Source: Macrosoma leucophasiata
Lineage: Eukaryota; Arthropoda; Insecta; Lepidoptera; Hedylidae
Assembly (NCBI GenBank): GCA_036365455.1
Contig: JAWQUS010000020.1
Coordinates: 9,893,001 to 9,957,000 of the forward strand
Direction: 5' to 3'
DNA: 64,000 bases
The position numbers were made by a program, and so were the translations under genes. Positions 1 through 11,407 of this stretch are shown in pieces. The notes below the pieces were generated by a model, which saw only the letters and a list, made by a program, of their open reading frames with translations, had not been told where the DNA came from and searched no databases. The stretch's first letter is position 1, and each line of letters starts with the position of its first letter.

Positions 1-1530
1 CTCCGAGATTGAACCATCCACCGCCAAAACGATACTACGCTTCGTCTGCCATCATTACGTTTTATTATTCCAAAGGTACAAGGATCAGCTTTTTGATGAA
101 CAAATATAAGAAATACTTAGCTGTTATGAAACTGGGACAATTTTACCACAAAATAGAGCTGTTATTTGTAAAATTATCGTAATAATTTGTGTAAAATCTT
201 TTTTAAATTTATCATTGACCAGTTAGATTTCTTTACGTAGTCGATGATCTATATATCAAAACGCAGTGGATCGTCATTCTCGAATCCTTTTTAGAGAGGA
301 GGGACAGCGTATCACGCTACCTACGCATTTAATGTAAGCATTGATATCTCAGTTGTAATAAATGTACTTACCTATATAGCAGCTGCACTGCACTCATCAT
401 CAATTACAACTTTGGTCGCCGATAATCGTTGGTTTTATTTTCTTACAATCCTCGGTCCTTGGCACATGGATAAAACCACCGCTCTATTTGCAGATCCCAA
501 AACAGAATTCTCAGAATTCTCCTCACAATCCACGCCTCGTTACAGAGAACTTGATGGAGCAACCGCTGATCTAACCGTCCATATCATAGCTATTATTAAC
601 GCAATTGAAATAAAATAAATGAAAGGAAAGCCACAATAAACTTTTTTATACATAACATAAAAGTATTTTCAACTGTTCCCCAGATGAAATCAATTACAAA
701 AACTGTTCCATAAAGTACTAACCGAAGAAATTAATTCGATTGGCAAAGCAATTATCTGCAGTCACGATGCCTAGTGATTCATGACGATTATTACATTATA
801 AATCATGAGAGTCAGACGTGCAAATTTACATAGCGCCTACAAGAATGTCGATAAACATGCAAATTATTTATAAGACAATTTAATGGTTCGATCTTGCAAC
901 GAAAATCGCAGTCTTTTTTCATTGTTTCTTTCTCTTTTTTTGTAGAAGTTTTCAAATTAAAAAGAATCGTCAATTTCTCTGCGCAGCTGACCAATTGGTC
1001 ACCTTTTCCTCCGTTGTCACGAATAGCTTGCAAATTCTGAGTATCAAAATTGTAATCTAATCAATACTTGCAATACTTCTCATTATGTCATGCGAATGCT
1101 GCTCACCATATAAAGTTGCTATAAATAAACGTATTAAAAACAAAGAAGGAATTGAAGCAACCTATATGCAAACTTAGGGCCACCCCTCGTATAACTTTCA
1201 CTCAAAAAGAGTGCATACGCGGCTTTTTCTCTAAACCAAACTTTACAAGTGCCCTACACCATAAAATATGAGGCACGGCCCTTGGATTAGAATCGCTTAA
1301 AAGCATTGTCTTGTTTTTCTCATGAAATGAGATGTTAGGAGTGTACGCTTTGAGTATTTCTTGTTATCCTGCCAGTGAACTTTTTATTTTTATGAAGGTA
1401 TATGCCCTAATATTTCGTTCTCTAAAAAGTTTTTTCGCGCACAGAGGAATAACACCTTAGGATTCAGGAATGCGTCTGCATTGAAATATACAGTTTCATG
1501 GCGATGTTTACAGACTACAGTGTTACTTAC
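1..1530. other. Unannotated AT-rich stretch
   Basis: No feature recognised. The few open frames are under 75 codons, lack family motifs and have no supporting context. No terminal repeats or tail of a known element were seen. Confidence 0.5.
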
Positions 1531-1697
1531 TTCATCATCAACATCATTTCAGCCAAAAAACGTCCACTGCTAGTTAAAGGCTTCCCCCAAAGATTGCCAC
1601 AACGGTTGGTCTTGGGCCGCCCTCATCCAGCGATTGCCCGCGACTTTCACCAGGTCATCGGTCCACCTCATCGGGGGCCTGCCTATGCTTCGTCTTC
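1531..1697 (-). mobile_element. LINE family E (RTE-like) 3' end, truncated
   Basis: Read on the minus strand this is the last part of the reverse-transcriptase ORF and the 3' end of the same LINE seen on the plus strand at 13579-13875. It includes the 'cagcagtggacgt' type terminus followed by an ATGATG-rich tail (here cat/atc triplets at 1531-1545). It stops abruptly at about 1697, where a MITE begins. It is a dead 5'-truncated copy. Confidence 0.75.
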
Positions 1698-1705
1698 TTT
1701 ACTTA

Positions 1706-1957
1706 CAGTACTCAACAATTAATAATGCACATCGAGCCTACGAAAGAGATGATCGGCTCGTTTCGACTTAGTTGAGCGTTGTCTCAGCTGCACACTGCCT
1801 ACGTAAGCACTGACAGTCCGGAATAAGTCAAAACTTGATCAAAATGGTCGACAAATGTCAAATAGATACGGTGCGAAAGAGATAACGCTATACAGGCACA
1901 TAATAAGCCGAAGTCTCCTTCCTAGGCTCGATGTGCAATATTTATTGTTGAGCACTG
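1706..1957. mobile_element. MITE family M1, complete copy (hAT-like ends)
   Basis: A 252 bp non-coding element with long terminal inverted repeats. The left end reads CAGTACTCAACAAT and the reverse complement of the right end reads CAGTGCTCAACAAT. Further in, TGCACATCGAGCCTA matches its inverted partner TAGGCTCGATGTGCA. The CAG start suggests hAT, but no clear 8 bp target duplication is visible. Related copies are at 4188-4416 and 34147-34430. It abuts a truncated LINE E fragment. Confidence 0.75.
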
Positions 1958-1999
1958 AACTTCACGTTATTACTTTTTCTACCGCCTTTTGGAATGGTT

Positions 2000-2075
2000 T
2001 GACCACCCTTATTCGGTTAACTAACTGCACTAGTGGAAGAATTCTATTCTGCACTACTATTGTAGGTCATATCCC
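2000..2075. repeat. Short dispersed repeat fragment
   Basis: Shares 'gactgcactagtggaagaatt'-type sequence with 24470-24517 (here ctgcactagtggaagaatt at about 2033). Probably a remnant of the same element; its class is unknown. Confidence 0.35.
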
Positions 2076-2145
2076 AAGCCTTCGATAGGTATGGAATAGG
2101 GCGTATTGTAAGCTGGAAATATTACTTCTTACTCTCTTGTAGTAT

Positions 2146-2405
2146 TTATTTAAGTAATGGAAGTGGCAACCAAGCATGCAGTTCACGTTCAGTTCAGCCT
2201 ATAGACACATATACAAAGACCGAGGTCGAAATACAGATGCGTTACAGTTGCGTGCCCCTACTGAAGCCTAAGGAGTTATGCCTCTGTGCCGGAAATTACA
2301 GGGCCCTACATTACCACCTGACCGGAACACGATAGTGCTGAACACTACCACATAGCGGCAAGTATATTAGGTAATGCGGTGGTGCCTACGCCCGCGAACG
2401 CCGTT
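2146..2405 (-). mobile_element. Family A retroposon, 5'-truncated
   Basis: Minus-strand copy of the abundant ~285 bp A-tailed repeat described in full at 34521-34805. The A-rich tail side is at 2146-2160. The opposite end stops after 'cccgcga', so the terminal hairpin segment is missing. Confidence 0.75.
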
Positions 2406-2560
2406 TCCCCTTTTCCGATGGAATCTGAGTCTCCCTCATCTTTGAAGTCCCTTTGAAGAATCTACGCTATGAAAACTAGAGAAAATTATATGAACAAATT
2501 TGTGAATGAGTGGTGGAGTTCAATGACATAAGTCCGCATCGTTTAATCTCACTACCTACT

Positions 2561-2839
2561 TTTTTATGTTAGGCAACAAGCATGCAGTTCACATTGATGT
2601 TAAGTGATTACTGTAGCCTACAGACATCTACACAAAACCAGAGGTCAAAATGCAGATGCGTTGCCACCCCTGAGACCTAAGGTGCCATGACTCTGTGATA
2701 GTTATTACGGGGCCATATATTACCATCTAACCGGAACACGATAGTGCTTTATACTACCATTTAGCGGCAGATAGATTAGGTAATGTGGTGGTGCCTACGC
2801 CCTCGAGTTCTTACACTAAGAACTCTACCACCAGTAAAA
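2561..2839 (-). mobile_element. Family A retroposon, near full length
   Basis: Extends from the tail (ttttttatgtt, about 2561) to the conserved 'ctctaccaccagtaaaa' end at 2839. The terminal hairpin arms have diverged (gttcttacactaagaac). It lies only about 155 bp from another copy in the same orientation. Confidence 0.8.
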
Positions 2840-3334
2840 CATTATATTATACTTACATAAATTGCAGTGATATCGTATTCTGGTCAAGCGGAAATGTTAG
2901 ATATTCGTTATTTTCACCACAGACAAAAGCCGTTTTGATAAACTCTTTGAAAAACCCTTAAAGATGGCAACGCATCAATATTAAGACCTTCCGTTTTCAA
3001 GTGGTAGATGTATTTGGGCTCCAGTTTTCACTTGCCTTGCATCAATATGAAATGTAAGCTTGATTACCACTTCAAATCCAAAACCATAGTTATTCAAGAC
3101 CAATAAAAAATAAATGAAATTATAAGAGGTACCTACATCGTTTCCACGTAACAGACTGAACACAGGTTTCTTCTTAGATTAGATATGAAGCAACTATCAA
3201 GCTTTACGTTTATTGATAGGAAAATAAAAGCAGTTAGATTTACAGGTAATAACATCTAGGCGTTTCCATAATCTAGAACAACTAGAAATATGTTTATTAA
3301 CATACCTCTATATGGTTTGGTGTGTCTTAACAAC
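2840..3334. other. Unannotated stretch
   Basis: AT-rich, no recognised element, no credible ORF. Confidence 0.4.
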
Positions 3335-3715
3335 ATATGTATGTATCTTCACGCCAGGTCCCTAATGGGGTAGGCAGAGAGTGTAGAGCGCCAGATATCC
3401 CGGTTCTGACAAACCTCTCGTGCCTCGTCTACCTTCATTATTCTCTTCATACATGCACGCCGATTCCTAAGACTTTTGATCCCACCATCAGACAGAACTT
3501 GACCTATTTGGTCATGGTAGGTCAGTTTTGGTCTTCCTGGGCCTCTGCAACATTCGCATTGTATATCTGTTTAGTCATTCGCTCATTCGACATTCTTTCT
3601 ATATGCCCAAACCATCGGAACATGCCTTTTTTCATTTTTACACCGATACTATCATTCACACAAAGCCTCTTTCTTACATCTTCATTACGAACGCGATCGG
3701 TGAGTGATACACCGA
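3335..3715 (-). pseudogene. LINE family D (RTE-like) RT C-terminus and 3' end
   Basis: Minus-strand copy of the LINE seen at 57200-57716, covering the end of the reverse-transcriptase ORF, the short 3' region ending ...ctggcgtgaagatac and an ATAC-type tail (tatgtatgtatc at 3336-3347). The copy is 5'-truncated at about 3715. Right at the truncation an 18 bp segment (3699-3716) is repeated in inverted orientation (3729-3746), which looks like a snap-back event during insertion. Not functional. Confidence 0.8.
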
Positions 3716-3784
3716 CAATCTTAACAATGTCGGTGTATCACTCACCTGTGATCACCACTGGTCGGCTGTCTAAAAAATATCTAA

Positions 3785-4148
3785 GGCCCATAGCACACGG
3801 CGTATTTTATACGCGCGTACTAACAACGCGCGTCTTCGGCGCCGTAGACGCTGATTGTTTGGTTTGTATTGATGATTCAAGCGCGCGTACAAAGGGGCGG
3901 AGTAGGGACAGAGAGGAGAGGCGTGTACGCGGGACGACTTTGTACAACTGTAAACAGTGGAGTTTCTGATCAAAATGCAAAGGCTACGAGCGACTACAGC
4001 GCATATACGCGCAGTAGAAGCGCGTTTCACGATCGCCTCGTGTGCTTAGGTTACAAGATTGCGTTCAAATCTCGTACCTATGAAGTGCGTATACGCGTGT
4101 CATCTACGCGTCGCCTGCGCGTATAAAATATGCCGTGTGCTATGGGCT
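3785..4148. mobile_element. MITE M2, CGCG-rich, TSD TAA
   Basis: A 364 bp non-coding element. The left end is GGCCCATAGCACACGGC and the reverse complement of the right end is AGCCCATAGCACACGGC; the inverted repeats extend about 30 bp through 'tattttatacgcg'. A 3 bp direct repeat TAA flanks it (3782-3784, 4149-4151), consistent with PIF/Harbinger-type insertion. The interior is unusually rich in CGCG and GCGC. The ORFs here (up to 86 codons on both strands) are consequences of the base composition and not genes. Confidence 0.85.
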
Positions 4149-4187
4149 TAAGCCAATTTACTATGTACCATATTATTAGTAATATAA

Positions 4188-4416
4188 GTACCCACTAAAA
4201 AATATTGGACATCGAGCCTACGAAAAAGACAATCGGCTATTTTCGACTTCGTAGCGCGTTATCTCTGCTGTATGTACTCGTACATTGCTTACGTAAATAC
4301 CGGTATTGGTCGAAACTTGATCAAAATAGTCGACAAACGTCACATGAAAACGTGTGAAAGATATAACACTCTACAGACCCGAAAACCCGAAATATTTAAT
4401 ATTTCTTGTTGGATAC
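4188..4416. mobile_element. MITE family M1, copy with deleted right half
   Basis: Matches 1706-1957 and 34147-34430 from 'gtacccactaaaaaatattg' through the central 'acaatcggct' and 'caaaacttgatcaaaat'-type motifs. The block before the right inverted repeat (the TAGGCTCGATGTGCA segment) is deleted; the outermost 'tttcttgttggatac' remains. Confidence 0.7.
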
Positions 4417-5020
4417 TGTAACACAAATTGTAAAACAAAAAGAAGTCTAACAGAAACGTTCTAAATCTTGACGATATCAACACCTAAAATTCCCCTACCA
4501 TTGCACATCAATGAAACTTGTGACACTTTTATATTCTCACATTATTATGATCTAAAGCTATGCCCTGCGATCAATCATATAGTCACGACGCAGAATAAAC
4601 ACAAATAGGTTATTGGGTTGAAGTCGTGATGAGTGGCAAATATCCAAACTATTTTGATCTCTAGCCGAAAGCCGTTTGGGTTCAATCTAAACCGTGACAT
4701 TTTGATTAACCTTTATCGTTCGATGTAGATTATTCAAACAGCATCGATCAGCCGGGACGGTGCAACACTACCTTAACGTCACCGTCGTGATTGTTCTCAT
4801 AAATCGCCCGCAGTGTTTCAGTAATAATTGCAACCATAAACTTCACGGTTGACATGTAAAAAGTAATAAAAACATGGCGTACCGCGGCTGTTTTGCCGCC
4901 AGTGCACCAAAATGCATAAAGTGGACGTGCCTAGCCCCTAACGTTACATTGTCCGGTGATTTGTGCACTGTACCGGTTTACAGGGCTCATGTATCGCCTA
5001 TATTATCATACGGGCTTATT
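4417..5020. other. Unrecognised, higher-GC patch
   Basis: No repeat family recognised. 4700-4990 is less AT-rich than its surroundings and has a 52-codon open frame from an ATG at 4873 (begins MAYRGCFAAS), which I do not recognise and would not call a gene. It could be a single-copy host segment. Confidence 0.3.
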
Positions 5021-5113
5021 TTTTTACTTTGAATTAGTTTCGATAGTTTGATAAAAATGAGTTTGATTTTTTACTTTGAATTAGTTTTTATAGTTTGATA
5101 AAAATGAGTTTGA
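5021..5113. repeat. Two-copy 46-47 bp tandem repeat
   Basis: Units 5021-5066 and 5067-5113 both read tttttactttgaattagttt, then 'atagtttgataaaaatgag'. They differ by a couple of bases. Confidence 0.9.
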
Positions 5114-6195
5114 TAGTTAAAAATATTTTTATACTCTCAATTTCGTTCAATATTTATGACAGTAGGTATACTTACCCGAATATTACTTGTCGTAGTAGGA
5201 ATCTACTTATATTTTTCTATATTTAATTTTTTCATCATCATCATCAATGGCCTTTGCATCTGCGAAAGATGTTATGAACAGTGCTCCAGGTTGGCACATT
5301 AATTTAATAATTATTTTTTTACATCACCATTAAATGACTAATCAAATCGGTATTTTAGATAGCCATGCGTAGGTATAGATTTCACTTTATAATTTCTGAT
5401 TATAGTAGACAAGGAAAAAATAGTAGTAGTAGCTCGTCTATCGTAGTCAATAAATTACGCTACATAATCAAACTACAATACATGTCATGCCATATACGAG
5501 TAGGTATGTACAAAAATTAATTTCTAAAAAGGAGTTTGTTTAAATCAAACCTAAAATTATGACAAATACTTGCACAAAGGTCTAAGTGAATATTTACCTG
5601 AATCCTTAAACCAAACATCAATAAACAAATGGAAAACAAAACAAGTATGTTAACCGTACCAATATGTTACGTTACAACGCACACTAAATTACAAACACCA
5701 GCAGTTATCATCTAGAAAGGAACATAACTCATAGCCCAGCGTTATTAAAAAAGCTCCATTCGTTTTCAATTTGCGAAAATTTTTTGTTTCATTTTCAAGG
5801 GGTTTTGTTTCATTTAGTCCGTTAGTCTAGGCAGAATATAGGTCCTAGGCCATTGTTGTCTCGTCGCATTGTGATATTCAGGCTAGCAGTCAACGAGCTA
5901 TTTTCTCATTCCCTATTATGCGCTGTTATTATTCCCATTGTTAGCGACACTTACATATTGTCTTATTAACGCTCTAATGCATCAGAATAGATGCGCCCGT
6001 GTTGAATGGTTGTACTGCAATGGTGCATCGAAACTATGTACTTATATGTTATAGGAAATGTATGTAAGTTAGGAATTGTAGAGAGTTCCTGGTGTGTCCG
6101 TCAATCATATATTTCAATACTTAATGCGACAAAACAATCTGGATTATTAGTGTAGTGTATAAGAATGAATGTACCTACTACTTGATATTTTCAAT
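5114..6195. other. Unannotated AT-rich stretch
   Basis: Nothing recognised; only a short (catcat)n run near 5234. Confidence 0.4.
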
Positions 6196-6466
6196 GTATG
6201 GTGCAAACAAGCATGCAGTTCACATTGATGTTAAGTGATGACTGCAGCCTATAGACACCCACACAAAGACCAAGGTCAAAATGCAGATGCGCTACCACTC
6301 CTGAGGCCTAAGGTGTTACGCCTCTGTGCCGGAAATTACAGGGCCGTACATTTCCACCTGACCGGAACACGATAATGCTGAACACTACCATTTAGTGGCA
6401 AGTATATTAGGTGATGCGGTGGTGCCTACGCCCGCGATCTCCGTCACTAGAGCTCTACCACCAGTA
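6196..6466 (-). mobile_element. Family A retroposon, full length
   Basis: Runs from 'gcaaacaagcatgcagttca' (about 6203) to 'ctctaccaccagta' at 6466. The terminal hairpin gatctccgtcactagagctc is slightly degraded. Confidence 0.85.
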
Positions 6467-7333
6467 CAAAACATACATGGCACATTCTATTTGAGGAGAG
6501 TGATGTACCTATAGCGAATTATTCAGTATATTTCATTCTTTCAATTACCGCAACAGTACCTAAAAATTTCACCCAAACAGCACATTAATTTTACTAGCGA
6601 TAGAGTTGGAGACTGACTCGTTTAATTATGAAATAATCTCCAAAAATTTCTTCAAAGACAACGGTAAAGCTAAGATCGCATTTTAGCCACCGCATATCAT
6701 TAAAAAGTTGCGGTATAAGCGTCCCGCTGTAGCGAGAATTATAAATTAATATGCGGTCCGATAGTCAACTATAATAAAAAAAAACGAAAACGTTGTAACT
6801 GTACCTACTCCTATTTTGTCTTTTCATCGGTTCAATCAAACTCATTTTAATTTTGCAACGAAAATACTTTCTTAAAAATATTAAAACAAGCAAATATATA
6901 ATCAGTAGAGATTTATTTCCAACACTCTAACGTGTATATAATCGCGAAGTTTTTCCACTTATTATTTTTTAACAGCCATCGCTTTGACCCTCCTATCGTT
7001 AAGGCCGAGCCCCTCAGGTGCCATCCTTCATTAATCTTATTCCCCGCGCTCGGAACTCCAAGAATCTTAATTTGAAGTTTCGACGCTCCTCTTTATCAGA
7101 ACTATTCGAAAAGAATTCTCCAGTATTCATTAAAACGAGATAACGGAAACGGTCTTCAATTTTTCTTTCCGTTTCAAAATTTCTTTCGGGCGTTATTATT
7201 TTTTTTATTTGTTGATTTTTTTATAATATTTTTTCTTTTACAGAGATGAGCAGCAAAATTATTCTGTAATTAAATTAAAACACACAGTTATCAATGAGAT
7301 TAATGTTTACATGTTTTCAAAACTTTCAAATAT
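6467..7333. other. Unannotated stretch
   Basis: No element recognised. 6970-7160 is less AT-rich and may be single-copy sequence, without visible coding potential. Confidence 0.35.
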
Positions 7334-7885
7334 GGGTACCTGGTTTGCGACCGCTTATCGACATTCCTATTGTCGTTGTCATTGCTGTCAAATGTTCATG
7401 TCGATTTTTGCTTTAACTTAATAACAATAATCGAAATAATCTACCATTATCGCTTATTTCACCTACGAAAGCAAGAAAAACAATCAGATTATCACTACTG
7501 CTTTTAAAGGAATTATTCCCAGTTGCCCCCGCGGCGATTGTCACCGGAGGCAAATGGGACAAAATTTTCCCAGTTGCCTTCGCTGTACATTGCTTTCTCC
7601 ATCGTAGAGAATAAAAGCGATTGGAAAAAGTAAATTTTTAAGCACCGACAGCTAAAAGTATGTATGTATCTTCACGCCAGGTCCCTAATGGGGTAGGTAG
7701 AGAGTGTGGAGCGCCAGATGGGAGACGTTTTCTTGGTTCTCGAGGGTGATGAATTCGATAGTGGTGTCAAAATGTAAATCCAAGATGGCGGCTGCATGGA
7801 GTAGGGGCTACAAATCGACATGAAAATTTGACAGCAATGACAACGACAATAGCAATGTCGATAGGCGGTCGCACCCCAGTATCCG
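7334..7885. mobile_element. Fold-back element with ~75 bp inverted arms
   Basis: The left arm (7334-7410) contains tgtcgttgtcattgctgtca and the right arm (7811-7885) contains its reverse complement tgacagcaatgacaacgaca. About 60 bp match with only a few differences. The outer parts ggtacctggtttgcgaccgc and gcggtcgcaccccagtatcc also correspond. A LINE D tail fragment (7658-7720) lies in the ~400 bp between the arms. Probably a MITE with a later insertion. Confidence 0.65.
7658..7720 (-). mobile_element. LINE family D 3' end, ~60 bp stub
   Basis: Minus-strand remnant: atgtatgtatcttcacgcca is the reverse complement of the LINE D terminus and ATAC tail seen at 57680-57716. Extremely 5'-truncated. 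Confidence 0.75.
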
Positions 7886-8191
7886 CAACAGTTACGAAAT
7901 ACCGACATATATAATATGTCAATATGAAAATCGCTATATAATCGTGTTAAACATGAGAAAGATCCGTAAACCGCAAATATAGCTTATACCTACCATGACT
8001 CTAGCGATTGAAACGTTAAACAAGTTTCAGATTTGGTTTTTGGAATGGAAGAAGTGAAGATTTATGAGGTAGTAGAACTTTACATTATTCATTTGGGGGT
8101 AAATAGATCCATTAACGCGTTGCCTAGGCCCATCCTATCCATATCTGGAACGCCTGTTAGTATATATATTTCTTACGTACGTTTGTAATTT

Positions 8192-8465
8192 TTACTGGTG
8201 GTAGAGCTCCAGTGATTGAGCTCGAGGGCGTAGGCACCACCGCATTACCTTATCTATCTGCCACCAAATAGTAGTGTTCAGCACTATCGTGTTCCGGTTA
8301 GTGTGTAATGTATGGCCCCGTAATAACTATCACAGAGGTAAAAGATCTTAGTCCCCAGGGGTGGAAACGCATCTGTACTTTTAACTCTTTCATCTATAAG
8401 CTGCAGTCGTCACTTAACGTCCATGTGAACTGCACTCTTGTTTGCCACCACCATTAAATAAAAAA
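8192..8465 (+). mobile_element. Family A retroposon, diverged full-length copy
   Basis: Plus orientation, from 'ttactggtggtagagctcca' to an A-rich end 'ccattaaataaaaaagc'. The hairpin at the head is preserved as gagctccagtgattgagctc. Confidence 0.85.
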
Positions 8466-9235
8466 GCAACTTTTAATTTTTTTATCGTTTGAATATTGGC
8501 CTTTTGTTACTATATGATCAAGTGGAGCCATTTGTATTTGGAGCAGCATACGTAATTTCATTTATCATTTTCTGTCAGACGTATAAAACATAACTCGAAT
8601 ATTCGCCGCTCATAAATAAAATACGTTATCGGAAAACCTACGATACTGAAAGGAGTTGGAAGTTATATAGAAGTCGGATAAGACGAGGATCAAACTTGTT
8701 AAGCCAGGCTGAGATAAAATATCTCCACGAAAACATTTTTATATGTTTAACGAGTAGGTAACTAAGACGCATCCGAGGTGCTCGAGCGCGTCTGAGAGCC
8801 TAACTTTGACCTGTGCAGACAAACCGTGGCGTCTTAATGAAGTTCTGAGGTTTCTCGATCCTGCTTCAATGTATTCTCAAACGTATTTATTGAGTAATAA
8901 GTCACAATATTGTCTGTTGTGTTAGTGTAGCTTTGTAGAGATTCGCGGTCAATGGAGAGCATGCTTGGGATTACATTGGAGTAATTTACCCAATGGACTC
9001 GATACAGCTTGAACTGCCTAGAACATGACAATTGTATAGTAATATAACTTTAAAACATTACACACCTGTAAAGGGCTAGTTAGGTAAAATATTTATGCAT
9101 TCACCCAGCTTTTGCAGTAACAGTTTTGTAGAAGTTACAATAAACAAAATGTTTCGTATGTTCTGATAGGTACCTACTCAGTTTTTTATATTATCATTTT
9201 ACTTAGGACGTCGCGAACATAAAATTAAAAAAAAA
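8466..9235. other. Unannotated stretch
   Basis: No recognised feature; ends in an A-run that serves as the SINE tail side. Confidence 0.4.
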
Positions 9236-9497
9236 ACGTAACTTCACGCCTGTAATTGCATTCAAGCATACATGCAAAAATTCACCGGTTACGTTTTTGG
9301 CCCATGTAACAGGTGGCGAGCCTGTTGACATCTCAAATTTCGAGGTACTGGAAAATTTCCAGAAAATGGAAAAATCCCAATAGAACCGGAGATAAAGGTC
9401 TTTACACCATTATCTCTGATAACCCCCTACCCGGGAATCGAACACAGGACCTCAGCGTAGTAGTAGTGGCTACCACTAGGCTACCGAGGCAGTTAAA
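9236..9497 (-). mobile_element. SINE family B (tRNA-derived), minus strand
   Basis: The tRNA-related head is at the right: read on the minus strand, 'gcctcggtagcctagtggta' is followed by a box-B-like ggttcgattcccggg (here one base altered, gtgttcgattcccggg). The tail side is at 9236 (acgtaacttcacgcctgtaa). An internal deletion removes the conserved aggggtaggcag block. Confidence 0.85.
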
Positions 9498-9913
9498 TTA
9501 CTATGAGTGAATAGTATATTAGTAATATTAATACTAATACGTAGTATTAGTACTTGTGACTTTATTCATTCGATTTCAAAGATAAGTATTCCCTTGGCTA
9601 ACCTGGTCAGATTCAATTAGCTTTAATATTAGCTTTTCGGCTGTCAAGCAAATTACAAAGACTACCGAATTTATCCTTGAAATGAGAATTTACTATTCAG
9701 ACCTACAATTCAATAATTTTGCGCTGAAGTATTAACTTGTAATTAGATTTTGTCTGAGAGAAATGTTTCAATTCGCTCAGTTTATTCTGCTATGAAGATA
9801 TTTTAGAAGTTTACTGCTTTGAAAATTAATTGATTATTTTTATGATTAATTTTTACTAATTATGTAATCAAGCTATAAGTTATATGACTGACACTTAGAA
9901 ATAAATTCATACT
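9498..9913. other. Unannotated stretch
   Basis: AT-rich; nothing recognised. Confidence 0.4.
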
Positions 9914-10200
9914 TTTACTGGCGGTAGAGCTCCAGTGACGGAGCTCGCGGGCGTAGGCATCACCGCATTACCTAATATACTTGCCGCTAAATGGTAGTGT
10001 TCAGCACTATCGTGTCCCGGTCAGGTGGTAATGTATGGCCTTGTAATTTCCGGCACAGAGACATAACACCTTAGGCCACAGGAGTGGTAACGCATCTCCA
10101 TTTTGACCTTGCTCTTTGTGTGGGTGTCTATAGGCTGCAATCATCACTTAACATCAATGTGAACTGCATGCTTGTTTGCCACTTCCATGACATAAAAAAA
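9914..10200 (+). mobile_element. Family A retroposon, full length
   Basis: Complete copy in plus orientation, from ttactggcggtagagctcca through the perfect head hairpin (gagctccagtgacggagctc) to an A-rich tail (acataaaaaaaatata). Good reference copy. Confidence 0.9.
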
Positions 10201-10283
10201 ATATATATTAGAAAATCATTCATGAACACCTAACAAAATATTTCTCGGATACTCACAAATTACAGTACTTAAATTTTATAATA

Positions 10284-10530
10284 TGCCTCAGTCTAGCGGT
10301 AGCACATCACTACTACCACGCTGTCCTGGGTTCGATACCCGGGTCGGCTCTATACGGGATAAAGGTGTATCCATCATCTTCATGTAATCCTTCATCTCTT
10401 GTCAAAGACATTTGACTCTGTTTCTATTGGGATTTTTCAATTTGCTGGAAATTTTCCAGAAACTCGGAGGTTGGTATGCCTGAAGATGTCAACAGGCTCG
10501 CCACCTGTTACATGGGCCAAAACGTTTATA
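10284..10530 (+). mobile_element. SINE family B, 3'-truncated plus-strand copy
   Basis: The head begins tgcctcagtctagcggtagc (box-A-like) followed by ggttcgatacccggg (box-B-like), then the SINE body to 'catgggccaaaacg'. The LINE-like 3' tail is missing. Looks like a tRNA gene at first glance, but the anticodon arm and acceptor pairing do not close and the body matches the other SINE copies. Confidence 0.8.
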
Positions 10531-11293
10531 AAATCATACAAATACATATTTTTATGGAAAACTAAGATATTTTATACTAAAATCTAACCCAATGTCAAAC
10601 AGGCAATCTCGTTCTCATAAAAAACAAAAATATCACCGATCCTATCAATGAACATTTTATAACATTTTTAACCGAGTTCAAAAAACGAGAAGGTTCTCAA
10701 TTCGGCCGGTACATTTTTTTTTTAATGTATGTACGTGAATTTCGGCGAGATTTCTGGACCGATTTACGTAATTCTTGTTTTGTTTGATGCGGAATAGTTT
10801 CGAATTGGTCCCATAAAAATTTGATTCAGATAAGCCTCTCAGTTTTTATTTTATGAGCATTTTTTTACTTACTTTCACCTCAGACTAAAGGAATAAGAAT
10901 AGACGGCGAGTTGTCATACAGTGCGTTGACTCCACTGACGTCCTAGATAGTCCTAATGCGCATGACAACAAGATGACAACAAGTGACAATGACACAAACA
11001 GCTTATTTACTCCTTCGTGGATAAAATTTTTTCATTGATTTCGTATAGTCGTGTAATAATTTTGTATCGACACTCCTAAACAATTTAAATTAGATATCTA
11101 ATTGTCACGAAGCTAAAAGAGTCAGATTTTACAAATTAACAGATGTGAACATTAATCTAATTGGCAATGCAGCAATAAACTAAAAAGTATTAAATAAATA
11201 TAACTACGTTAAGTGCTATTTACTAATAGGTTTGAAGTCGGTCCCAAGTGGTGCCAAGCCAAAATTACTAAAGTAGACATTCCATTGTATTAA
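10531..11293. other. Unannotated stretch
   Basis: Contains 10725-10870 with phrases of Helitron-associated noncoding repeats (ggaccgatttacgtaattct) but no definable element. Nothing else recognised. Confidence 0.35.
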
Positions 11294-11399
11294 AACGTAA
11301 CTTCACGCCTGTAATCCCCGAAGGGGTAGGCAGAGGTAAATGCATGAATTCAAGCATACATGCAAACACCCACGATTCGCCGGTTACGTTTTTGTTCAG
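11294..11399 (-). mobile_element. SINE family B, 5'-truncated, with 8 bp TSD
   Basis: Only the 3' ~100 bp of the SINE is present (aacgtaacttcacgcctgta ... gattcgccggttacgttttt). It is flanked by the direct repeat TGTATTAA at 11286-11293 and 11400-11407. A truncated copy with an intact target duplication shows that it was inserted already truncated, as in target-primed reverse transcription. Confidence 0.85.
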
Positions 11400-11407
11400 T
11401 GTATTAA

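Noticed and set aside
3770..4126. Three overlapping 85-86 codon ORFs and a 210-codon ORF (3337-3969)
   Set aside because: They fall in reversed LINE D sequence and in the CGCG-rich MITE M2; the antisense of the LINE RT gives an apparent protein.
10284..10360. Possible tRNA gene (boxes A and B visible)
   Set aside because: The body matches SINE family B; there is no closing acceptor stem or anticodon arm.
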